Source: Novisyntrophococcus fermenticellae (GTDB taxonomy: Bacteria > Bacillota > Clostridia > Lachnospirales > Lachnospiraceae). Taken from it: 64,000 nucleotides of DNA. Positions 16,923 through 24,716 of the stretch are shown piece by piece. Made by a program: the position numbers and the translations under genes. The DNA is taken from the NCBI RefSeq assembly GCF_018866245.1, contig NZ_CP076458.1:1116001-1180000 (forward strand). Direction: 5' to 3'. The notes under the pieces are model-generated. The model searched no databases. It saw only the letters and a program-made list of their open reading frames with translations, and was not told where the DNA came from. The stretch's first letter is position 1, and every line of letters starts with the position of its first letter.

Positions 16923-17807
16923 ATGCTGGTAAATCTAAAAGAAGTTATGGAATGCGGAATAAAGGGAGGCTATGCGGTCGGGGCCTTTAACGTAACGAAC
17001 CTGGAAACACTCATTGCTGTTACAGATGCGGCCCGGGAGACGGGCAAAGGGGTCATCCTTCAGTATGCGGAAGTGCACCAGCCATACATTACGCTGGACG
17101 TCATTGGTCCAATTATGATTGAATTTGCGAAGAAAGCTTCTGTTCCCATATGTGTACATCTGGATCACGGTTCCTGTATAGAAAGCTGTATGCAGGCAAT
17201 GCGTCTGGGGTTCACGTCGGTTATGATAGATGCCTCTTCCTCCGATTATGAGAAGAATGCTGCCACAACAAGGGAGGTTGTGAGATGGGCGCATTCTGTG
17301 AACGTGACTGTGGAGGCGGAGCTCGGACATATCTTTTCCTCAGACGGGAAAACTTCCCAAAGTGAAGAGAGCGGCAGGAGAAAATCGGATTTTATCAATG
17401 TGGAGGATGCATATACAGATCCGGAAATGGCAAAGGATTTTGTGAAAACTACGGGAGTGGATGCTCTTGCCATAGCGTTTGGTACAACGCATGGAATCTA
17501 TACCAGGAAACCGGTTCTGGATTTAAATCGTATCCGGGCAATCAGGGAGTGTGTGGATATCCCTCTTGTCATGCATGGGGGATCAGGGTTAAGTAAAGAA
17601 GAATTCCAGACAGCCATCAGGAACGGAATCCGTAAAATCAATTACTACACCTATGTTTCTCTGGCGGGAGCAAAGGCGGTGAAAAAGGTACTTGACAAGG
17701 CAGATCCGGAAGACAATATATTCTTTCATGATATTCCTTTGCTTGGTATACAGGCCATGAAAGAGGATATCAAAAGAGCAATCCGGATTTTTAGCCTGGA
17801 AGTATAA
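16923..17807 (+). CDS. Class II ketose-bisphosphate aldolase family protein
   Basis: The 294-residue protein carries the class II zinc aldolase motifs: HLDHGS with the first metal histidine, AIAFGTTHG with the second and VMHGGSGLS with the third, plus the phosphate-binding glycines near the end. It cleaves a ketose phosphate to dihydroxyacetone phosphate and an aldehyde. ATG 16923 follows GGAGGG at the right distance. Neighbouring kinase and dehydrogenase genes suggest a tagatose-, fructose- or deoxyketose-like phosphate as substrate; sequence alone does not decide. Confidence 0.87.
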   Translation: MLVNLKEVMECGIKGGYAVGAFNVTNLETLIAVTDAARETGKGVILQYAEVHQPYITLDVIGPIMIEFAKKASVPICVHLDHGSCIESCMQAMRLGFTSVMIDASSSDYEKNAATTREVVRWAHSVNVTVEAELGHIFSSDGKTSQSEESGRRKSDFINVEDAYTDPEMAKDFVKTTGVDALAIAFGTTHGIYTRKPVLDLNRIRAIRECVDIPLVMHGGSGLSKEEFQTAIRNGIRKINYYTYVSLAGAKAVKKVLDKADPEDNIFFHDIPLLGIQAMKEDIKRAIRIFSLEV

Positions 17808-17824
17808 TCTGGGAGGTATGTTGT

Positions 17825-18832
17825 ATGGGCGGAAAAGGGATTACGGTGGCGGGAACTTTGATTTGTGATAATTATTACATGGTGGATACATATCCCAAGC
17901 AAGGGCATCTGACGAATATCCGAGGGGTGGAAAGAGGCGTGGGAGGGATCGGAAACCTCATTATGGATCTGGCAAAATTAGATGAAAATCTTTCATTAAA
18001 GGTAAGTGCCGTAGTTGGCACAGGGAGTAATGGACGATTTGTCTTGAATACGCTTAAGACGCTTCCGAATATCAATATTGATAATGTAACCACGGAAGGC
18101 AGCACTTCCATGACAATTGCGATGGAGGCAAATGATAACAAACAGAGGACTTTCTTTTATCTGCCAGCCGCCAGTGATATATATGATGAGAGCTATATAG
18201 ACTGGGACAAAGTGGAAGCAGATATTTTTCATTTGGAATATCTTCTTCTTCTGAAGAAAGTCGATGAAGAAGACCCGGTATATGGAACGCATGGCGCGAA
18301 AATACTGCATGATGCGAAAAAAAGAGGGATGAAGACTTCTATTGATATTGTATCGGAAGAAAATTTTGAAAGGATGAGGAAAGTCGTCAGACCGGCTCTT
18401 AAATATACAGATTACTGTATTATAAATGAAGTAGAAGCAGAAGGAATTACGGGAATCAGCCTGACAGCAAATGAAACGTTGCTTGAGCAAAATGTTCCCC
18501 GGGCACTGGAGGAGTTAGAAAGGCTTGGAGTTTCGGAGTGGGCGGTAATCCATTCGCCTCCGTGTAGTTTTGGACTGGATGTCCGTACAAAGGAAATAAA
18601 GAGCGTATCAAGTCTGAAGCTGCCCGAAGGATATATTAAAAGTACCACAGGTGCCGGTGATGCATTTTGCAGCGGCGTACTCTACAGCGCCTATAAAGGA
18701 TTCGGGCTGGAGCATGCCTTACAATTGGGAACCGGCTGTGCTGCATGTTCCCTGTCGGATATCGGCGGATGGGCAGGGCTTCGTCCGTATAAGGATGTCA
18801 TGAAAGAGTATCTTCTTTATATAGCTCCATAA
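17825..18832 (+). CDS. PfkB-family sugar kinase
   Basis: The 335-residue protein has the ribokinase fold, with an N-terminal GVERGVGGIGN loop and the catalytic signature STTGAGDAFCSGVL near residue 277 (Asp is the general base). GGGAGG lies before ATG 17825, eighteen bases after the aldolase stop. It should phosphorylate the sugar that the aldolase then cleaves. It differs from the PfkB protein of the mannoside operon (45995-46945), consistent with a different substrate. Confidence 0.87.
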   Translation: MGGKGITVAGTLICDNYYMVDTYPKQGHLTNIRGVERGVGGIGNLIMDLAKLDENLSLKVSAVVGTGSNGRFVLNTLKTLPNINIDNVTTEGSTSMTIAMEANDNKQRTFFYLPAASDIYDESYIDWDKVEADIFHLEYLLLLKKVDEEDPVYGTHGAKILHDAKKRGMKTSIDIVSEENFERMRKVVRPALKYTDYCIINEVEAEGITGISLTANETLLEQNVPRALEELERLGVSEWAVIHSPPCSFGLDVRTKEIKSVSSLKLPEGYIKSTTGAGDAFCSGVLYSAYKGFGLEHALQLGTGCAACSLSDIGGWAGLRPYKDVMKEYLLYIAP

Positions 18833-18840
18833 TTATGCCA

Positions 18841-19390
18841 TTTCCAGAAGTAAAGTGTGTCATTTTTTGATTTTGAGAGGTCATAAAGTAAATCTGTATG
18901 AAAAGTCAGACAAACTGGGAGGAATGTTTATTGCAGCTTCATCTATGAGCTTTAAAAAGGCAGACAGAAAACTTATTTCCTGGTATGAAAGACAGATGAA
19001 AGAGACAGGTGTTACGGTTCATATGAATTGTAATGTGACATTGGATATGGTGGCGATTGAAAAGCCGGATGTGGTTTATGTTGCAACGGGTTCTGTGCGG
19101 CAAATGAAAACATGCTTAGAATGGCTATTGAACAATATCAGATTGGTATTCATACAGATACAAAGATTGTTAAAATATCCGAAGAGAGTGTTACAATTGA
19201 GAGGGACGGCAAACAGTCAGTTCTTGCGGCTGATACCGTAATCAGCAGTATCGGATATATTTTCGAGAATTCACTTGCACAGCAATTAAAGGATTGTGGT
19301 GCGCAAGTCGAAACACTTGGGGATTGTGATCATGTATCCAACTTAATGGGAGCAATATGGAAGGCATTTGAATCAGCAAGTAAAATTTGA
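18841..19390 (+). pseudogene. Broken flavin oxidoreductase (2-enoate reductase type)
   Basis: Two pieces in different frames match the C-terminal FAD/NAD-binding half of NADH:flavin oxidoreductases of the 2-enoate reductase/FadH type. The first (about 18850-19110) includes GHKVNLYEKSDKLGGMFIAA and DVVYVATGSVRQ. The second (19112-19390) includes VISSIGYIFEN and the LGDCDHVSNLMGAIWKAFE end. The N-terminal barrel is absent and sequence is missing between the pieces. It is debris lying between two functional clusters. Confidence 0.75.
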
Positions 19391-19398
19391 GACTGTAT

Positions 19399-19440
19399 AC
19401 AACAGCCCCTGCAGAAAGCAACTTCTGCAGGGGCTGTTGT
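19399..19440 (+). terminator. Perfect 18-bp terminator hairpin
   Basis: ACAACAGCCCCTGCAGAA at 19399-19416 pairs perfectly with the 18 bases at 19423-19440 across a six-base loop. Only AATGT follows on the plus strand, but the 5' arm is A-rich and its minus-strand reading ends in TTGT. It separates the sugar cluster and its debris from the sulfur operon promoter. Confidence 0.7.
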
Positions 19441-19456
19441 AATGTAAAAAAATAAG

Positions 19457-19485
19457 TTGACAATTGGAAAATCAGGATGTATAAT
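19457..19485 (+). promoter_or_regulatory. Consensus sigma-A promoter of sulfur operon
   Basis: TTGACA at 19457-19462 and TATAAT at 19480-19485 are exactly 17 bases apart, the full consensus. Transcription should start near 19492, about 60 bases before the leader peptide. A promoter this strong needs control afterwards, which fits the leader attenuator that follows. Confidence 0.85.
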
Positions 19486-19550
19486 CAGTAGCATAATAAT
19501 AACCTATAAAGCATATCGTATTAGTAGGAAATAAGAAAGGAAGCAATGCT

Positions 19551-19658
19551 ATGGAAAACTTAAACGTAACAAGTGATAAAAATGGCATGATGTATTGTTG
19601 TTGCCAGGCTGTATGTACAAATACAGTTTATTTTTCATATGCATTGTGTACCGGGTAA
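19551..19658 (+). CDS. Cysteine-rich leader peptide
   Basis: An AAAGGAAG ribosome site precedes ATG 19551. The 35 residues run MENLNVTSDKNGMMYCCCQA and onward, with cysteine codons at positions 16, 17, 18, 22 and 33 (TGT TGT TGC, TGT, TGT). Cysteine is normally the rarest residue, so three in a row in a tiny frame ahead of cysteine synthase is the mark of an attenuation leader whose translation measures charged Cys-tRNA. An intrinsic terminator follows 18 bases after the stop. A role as a cysteine-rich peptide product is possible but less likely. Confidence 0.7.
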   Translation: MENLNVTSDKNGMMYCCCQAVCTNTVYFSYALCTG

Positions 19659-19713
19659 ATATGCAGTATATTTGCAGGCAGGTGTCATAAGCATATGGCA
19701 TCTGCCTTCTTTA
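19636..19713 (+). promoter_or_regulatory. Leader attenuator: terminator and competing pairing
   Basis: AGGCAGGTGTCAT at 19676-19688 pairs, with G-U pairs, with ATGGCATCTGCCT at 19695-19707 and is followed by TCTTTA: an intrinsic terminator ahead of cysK. CATATGC at 19636-19642, inside the leader frame, is complementary to GCATATG at 19691-19697, which forms the loop and part of the 3' arm. A ribosome stalled at the Cys-Cys-Cys codons would leave 19636-19642 free to pair and break the terminator; one reaching the stop would cover it. The pairings are seen; the switching is inferred. Confidence 0.6.
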
Positions 19714-19776
19714 TACCAAATTATGTAGTTTTTGCAGCTGAGGAACAAACAAATTAAAATTATGGAGGTAATGATT

Positions 19777-20715
19777 ATGAGTAAGATTAAAGAAAGTGCA
19801 TTGGAATTAGTTGGAGGAACACCAGTATTAAAACTCAACCGTTATACAAAGAAAGCGGGGGCTTCCGAGGCAACAATCCTTGCTAAACTGGAATACTTGA
19901 ATCCGGCAGGTTCTGTCAAAGACAGAATAGCTCTTGCAATGATTGAAGATGCAGAGAAGAAGGGAATTCTTAAGGAAGGGGCAACCATTATTGAACCAAC
20001 AAGTGGAAATACCGGGATTGGTCTTGCAGCAGTTGCGGCAGCAAAGGGATATAAAACAATACTTACTTTACCGGATACTATGAGTGTGGAAAGAAGAAAT
20101 CTTTTAAAAGCATATGGTGCTGAACTGGTTCTTACAGAAGGTGCAAAGGGAATGAAGGGCGCAATTGCAAAAGCCGACGAGCTTGCACAGGAAATCCCCG
20201 GAGCAGTCATTTTAGGGCAGTTTGTAAATCCGGCGAATCCGGCAGTTCATAAAGCGACCACAGGTCCAGAGATTTGGGAGCAGACAGATGGGAAGGTGGA
20301 TATCTTTGTTGCAGGGGTCGGTACCGGAGGAACAATTACCGGTGTTGGCGAATATCTGAAGGAGCAGAATCCTGATATAAAGATTGTAGCCGTTGAACCG
20401 GCCGGAAGCCCTGTGCTTTCCACAGGAACACCGGGTGCTCACAAGATACAGGGTATCGGGCCGGGATTTGTTCCGGAAGTACTTAATACAAAGATCTATG
20501 ATGAAATCATCACAATTGAAAATGAGGATGCGTTCGCAGAAGGTAAGGCGTTTGCAGTCAGTGAAGGTATTCTGGTCGGCATTTCATCCGGTGCTGCACT
20601 AAAGGCTGCTGTGATCTTAGCAAACAGACCCGAAAATAAAGGGAAGACGATTGTCACATTGCTTCCGGATTCGGGAGACAGATATTTATCTACTCCGCTA
20701 TTTGGCAATAATTAA
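19777..20715 (+). CDS. cysK: Cysteine synthase (O-acetylserine sulfhydrylase)
   Basis: TATGGAGG precedes ATG 19777. The 312-residue protein has the pyridoxal-phosphate lysine Lys48 in NPAGSVKDR, the substrate loop TSGNTG (75-80), and the phosphate-binding GTGGTITG. It makes cysteine from O-acetylserine and sulfide in the cytoplasm. It is the first structural gene after the cysteine leader and is followed by a YezD-family gene and nitrogenase-like genes. Its position suggests that it fixes sulfide or thiol set free by the reductase downstream. Confidence 0.93.
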   Translation: MSKIKESALELVGGTPVLKLNRYTKKAGASEATILAKLEYLNPAGSVKDRIALAMIEDAEKKGILKEGATIIEPTSGNTGIGLAAVAAAKGYKTILTLPDTMSVERRNLLKAYGAELVLTEGAKGMKGAIAKADELAQEIPGAVILGQFVNPANPAVHKATTGPEIWEQTDGKVDIFVAGVGTGGTITGVGEYLKEQNPDIKIVAVEPAGSPVLSTGTPGAHKIQGIGPGFVPEVLNTKIYDEIITIENEDAFAEGKAFAVSEGILVGISSGAALKAAVILANRPENKGKTIVTLLPDSGDRYLSTPLFGNN

Positions 20716-20746
20716 GGATGAACTATCTGCCCGGAGGTGAATATGT

Positions 20747-20905
20747 ATGAGGCAAACTGAAATCAATCATGTTTTGGATACTTTACATTTAAAAGAAATA
20801 GAAGGATTGATACGTGATCTGAAATATGGAAGTATAACAATTATTGTTCAGGATGGCAAGGTTATCCAGATTGATAAGACAGAAAAACACAGAATGAAGG
20901 CATGA
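20747..20905 (+). CDS. YezD-family (DUF2292) small protein
   Basis: CGGAGGTG precedes ATG 20747. The 52 residues include the family core LKYGSITIIVQDGKVIQIDKTEKHR. Members of this family are small cytoplasmic proteins that recur beside sulfate and cysteine assimilation genes in Firmicutes; their biochemical role is not known. Here it sits 31 bases after cysK, which supports a sulfur theme for the operon. A competing ATG four bases earlier gives only a five-residue frame. Confidence 0.85.
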   Translation: MRQTEINHVLDTLHLKEIEGLIRDLKYGSITIIVQDGKVIQIDKTEKHRMKA

Positions 20906-20985
20906 AATAAAACATGAATAAAGCGTCAATAAAGCATAGAATACATAGGATGTAAGGGTCAAAAAACAATAAAATGCTGACTGGG

Positions 20986-21035
20986 AAACCGGAGGTTTTG
21001 TTAATGAATTTAACAGACCTTCGGTTTTTGTTTTT
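20986..21035 (+). terminator. Terminator between yezD-like and nifB genes
   Basis: The 19 bases at 20986-21004 (AAACCGGAGGTTTTGTTAA) pair with 21009-21027, with one bulge and a few wobble pairs, and are followed by TTTTTGTTTTT. This is a strong intrinsic terminator inside the cluster, so the nitrogenase-like genes must rely on read-through, a conditional antiterminator or their own promoter. TAGAAT near 20936 is a possible -10 box. Confidence 0.75.
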
Positions 21036-21070
21036 AATATTTAGCTGGAAATCTGACAAGGAGGTGCAAA

Positions 21071-21943
21071 ATGAACAATACATATAAAAATCTGCAGAAG
21101 TCACATCCCTGCTTTGGCGGTCACAAGAATAATGTAGGGAGAATACATCTGCCGGTAAGCCCGGGGTGTAATATTGCCTGTCGGTTCTGCGACCGGGTGA
21201 TTAATGATGTGGAAGACCGGCCGGGTGTTACCTCTAAGGTAATCACACCGGATGAAAGTATTGAAGTATTGGAACAGGCTTTGAAGATCTGCCCGGAGAT
21301 TACAGTAGCAGGAATTGCAGGTCCGGGAGATACCCTTGCGTCCGGCTACGCCTTACAGACTTTTCGAAAAGTAAAAGAGAGATTTCCCCAATTAATCAAG
21401 TGTATGAGTACGAATGGATTACTTTTATATGAAAAGGCCGATGAGGTGATTGATATCGGGATTGATTCTCTTACAGTTACGGTGAATGCCGTAGATCCTG
21501 AAATCGAAGAAAAGCTTAATAAATATATTATTTACCATGGGAGAAAATACGAGGGAATAGAAGGGGCGGAGATACTGATTGAGAATCAACTGAAAGGAAT
21601 TAAAAAGGTGTCTGATGCAGGAATTACCATAAAAGTAAATTCTGTTTTAGTCCCGGAAATCAATGGTGAGCATATCGAAGCCATTGCAAAAACTGTGAAG
21701 AAGGCAGGCGCAAGTATTGATAATATTATTCCACTGATTCCTCAGGCTGAACTTTCCTGCCAAAGGGCACCTGTCTGCTCAGAAATTGATGCGGCCCGAA
21801 CAAAAGCTTCCAAATATATTGATGTGTTCAGACATTGTCAGCACTGCAGAGCAGATGCAGTTGGCGTACCCGGGAAGTCTGAATTTGGAGATCAGATTTA
21901 TCAGCGCAGAATATCTGTAAAGGAAACATTTTCACATGGATAA
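21071..21943 (+). CDS. nifB: NifB radical SAM cofactor protein
   Basis: AAGGAGGTG precedes ATG 21071. The 290-residue protein has the NifB start HPCFGGHKNN, the radical SAM cluster motif Cys33-x3-Cys37-x2-Cys40 in SPGCNIACRFC, and the C-terminal CQHCRADAVG (Cys256, Cys259). NifB fuses two 4Fe-4S clusters with a carbide and extra sulfur to make the 8Fe core of nitrogenase cofactors. This is the short form without a fused NifX domain; NifX-like proteins are encoded separately next door. Its presence argues that the reductase downstream carries a NifB-derived cluster. The stop overlaps the next gene by eight bases. Confidence 0.92.
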   Translation: MNNTYKNLQKSHPCFGGHKNNVGRIHLPVSPGCNIACRFCDRVINDVEDRPGVTSKVITPDESIEVLEQALKICPEITVAGIAGPGDTLASGYALQTFRKVKERFPQLIKCMSTNGLLLYEKADEVIDIGIDSLTVTVNAVDPEIEEKLNKYIIYHGRKYEGIEGAEILIENQLKGIKKVSDAGITIKVNSVLVPEINGEHIEAIAKTVKKAGASIDNIIPLIPQAELSCQRAPVCSEIDAARTKASKYIDVFRHCQHCRADAVGVPGKSEFGDQIYQRRISVKETFSHG

Positions 21944-22301
21944 TACGGAATATAAATACCGGATAGCGGTAGCAACAACAGATGGAATCGTGGTAAATCA
22001 GCATTTTGGAAGAGCAGATGAGTTTCTGATCATAGGCCTGGATTGGCAAAATCAAATACACCGGATTGAAAAACGTCAGGTAAACCCAGTCTGTGATGGT
22101 GGCGAACACGATGAAAAAAGGCTTGAAACCACAGTCAACATGTTTACGGACTGCAAATATGTATTGGTGAGCAGAATTGGGGAGGGTGCTGCTTATGCGC
22201 TGGAAAAATCAGGTATTATCCCTATAGAGTTTCCGGGAATTATTGAAGAGTCAGTGCAAAGGATTCTCGTACAAGAGTTAGTTTTAAGCATTTATTTATA
22301 G
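21936..22301 (+). CDS. NifX/NafY-like cofactor-binding protein
   Basis: The 121-residue protein has the dinitrogenase iron-molybdenum cofactor fold: RIAVATTDGIVVNQHFGRADEFLII at the start, CDGGEH in the middle and a closing LEKSGIIPIEFPG. Such proteins carry the NifB product or mature cofactor between assembly steps. The gene overlaps nifB, suggesting direct hand-over from NifB. A second relative lies after the nifK-like gene (26043-26429); the two are clearly different and may act at the two ends of the delivery path. Confidence 0.85.
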   Translation: MDNTEYKYRIAVATTDGIVVNQHFGRADEFLIIGLDWQNQIHRIEKRQVNPVCDGGEHDEKRLETTVNMFTDCKYVLVSRIGEGAAYALEKSGIIPIEFPGIIEESVQRILVQELVLSIYL

Positions 22302-23165
<864 letters not shown>

Positions 23166-23183
23166 GAGAAGGAGAACACTACT

Positions 23184-23249
23184 ATGGTAAAGGTCACAGG
23201 ACTTAGATATCTCTCAACAAATTTGTTTCGTGAAGATCAGGAGGTGTAA
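23184..23249 (+). CDS. Possible 21-residue small protein
   Basis: Behind GAGAAGGAG, ATG 23184 opens a 21-codon frame (MVKVTGLRYLSTNLFREDQE and one more residue) that ends three bases before the start of the nifD-like gene. The ribosome site of nifD lies inside its last codons, so it might couple translation of the nifH- and nifD-like genes. It matches nothing I recognise and could be chance. Confidence 0.35.
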   Translation: MVKVTGLRYLSTNLFREDQEV

Positions 23250-23252
23250 AAA

Positions 23253-24716
23253 ATGGCACTTAATTTAGAAAATTCCAATGTTGCTACCAGAGAGAATCGA
23301 ATCGGTTCAATTACAGGCTATATTGGGACATTAAGTGATTTGGCAAATCAGAGCAGCTGCGGCACATTAAAGGGATGCTCCAGATGCTTTTCACAATCCA
23401 GTACATGTTTATCCAGCTGTGCATTAGGGCAGCTTTCCGCAATTCGTGATGTGGCAATTATCCATCATGGACCAGCAGGATGTTCGGCAGCCAGTGCAGG
23501 TGCATATTATCTTGATAAGGTAATGGCAAAGAAGCGCGGAGTCACTACGAATACAGTATATATTGGAACTGACATGAATGAAAATGACACGATTTTCGGT
23601 TCGGCAGAAAGTCTTAGAAAAATCATACTTGAGGTAAATAAGAGGTATTCACCTAAGGCAATATTTGTAACAAGCTCCTGTGCTACGGGAATTATTGGTG
23701 AAGATATCGACAGTGTGGTAGATGATGTGAAAGATGAAGTGGAGGTACCAATTGTGGCGGTGCACTGTGAAGGATTCAAGTCCAGAATATGGGCAACCGG
23801 ATTTGATATTTCTGACCATGCAGTGCTGAGCTCTATCGTACAGCCTCCCAGACAGAAGAGAAACACCATAAATTTCAAGAACTTCTATGAAAGTGCAAGA
23901 CCTGAAATCATAGAAATTTTTAAAAACTTTGATCTGGAACCAATTTTTCTTTATTGTAACTCCACAATAGAAGAACTAAGCCATATATCGGAGTCGCTTG
24001 CAACCACATGTATCTGTGGAACGCTTGGAAATTATCTTGGAAATGGTCTGGAAGAAACATATGGGGTTCCGTATATCAGAACGATAAATCCTCTTGGTAT
24101 TGCGGGTTTTGAAACCTGGCTCAGGGAGATAGGAAGAGTGACAGACAGGTCGGAAGCTGTGGAGAATTATATAGAAGAACAAAGAAAAATCTATATTCCG
24201 CAGATTGAAGAAATCAAGAAGGAATTAAAAGGTTTAAGGGCAGTACTTGGCATGGGGCCGGGGTATACATTCGAAGTATCCCGAGTTTTAGATGAACTTG
24301 GAGTAGAAGTAGTGTGGGCACTGGCCTGGCATTACGACAAAAAGTATGAAAATGGTGAGGTTCCCCCATCCATGAAATATCTTTTGGAAAATGATGTGGA
24401 TTTTGAAGCCAGTGTTGCCGATCAGCAGAACTATGAGGTGATGAATATTCTGAAAAAATATCAGCCGGATTTATATCTTTCACGTCATCCCGGTTCTACG
24501 GTATGGGCGATTAAGAATGGGACTCCTGCTGTATATGTTGCAGACGAATATATGATCTTTGGATATAAGCACACTTTGGAATTCGCACAATCGATTCTGG
24601 ACAGTATTCATAACAGAAGTTTTGAAAAGAATCTGGCAAGAAGAGTGAAACTTCCTTATACAGACTGGTGGTATCAACAGAATGTAGATAAATTTTTAGA
24701 GGAGGCTAAAAAATAA
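23253..24716 (+). CDS. NifD-like catalytic subunit of nitrogenase-like enzyme
   Basis: This 487-residue subunit keeps the P-cluster cysteines of NifD: Cys52/Cys56 region, Cys77 in HHGPAGC and Cys143 in SSCATGIIGED. In the cofactor domain Cys255 lines up without gaps with FeMo-co ligand Cys275 of Azotobacter NifD, because both lie 16 residues before the shared EE-Y-G motif (here LEETYGVPY). The region matching the histidine ligand His442 reads AVYVADEYMIFGY and offers no histidine. So a P-cluster and a cysteine-bound cofactor are likely, with an altered active site. AGGAGGTG serves ATG 23253. Substrate unknown; an organic sulfur compound is suggested by context. Confidence 0.87.
   Translation: MALNLENSNVATRENRIGSITGYIGTLSDLANQSSCGTLKGCSRCFSQSSTCLSSCALGQLSAIRDVAIIHHGPAGCSAASAGAYYLDKVMAKKRGVTTNTVYIGTDMNENDTIFGSAESLRKIILEVNKRYSPKAIFVTSSCATGIIGEDIDSVVDDVKDEVEVPIVAVHCEGFKSRIWATGFDISDHAVLSSIVQPPRQKRNTINFKNFYESARPEIIEIFKNFDLEPIFLYCNSTIEELSHISESLATTCICGTLGNYLGNGLEETYGVPYIRTINPLGIAGFETWLREIGRVTDRSEAVENYIEEQRKIYIPQIEEIKKELKGLRAVLGMGPGYTFEVSRVLDELGVEVVWALAWHYDKKYENGEVPPSMKYLLENDVDFEASVADQQNYEVMNILKKYQPDLYLSRHPGSTVWAIKNGTPAVYVADEYMIFGYKHTLEFAQSILDSIHNRSFEKNLARRVKLPYTDWWYQQNVDKFLEEAKK

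Noticed and set aside
19551..19658. Cysteine-rich peptide as precursor of a modified natural product
   Set aside because: The only radical SAM protein nearby is NifB, there is no maturase with a peptide-binding domain, and a terminator plus cysK follow directly, so a leader peptide fits better.
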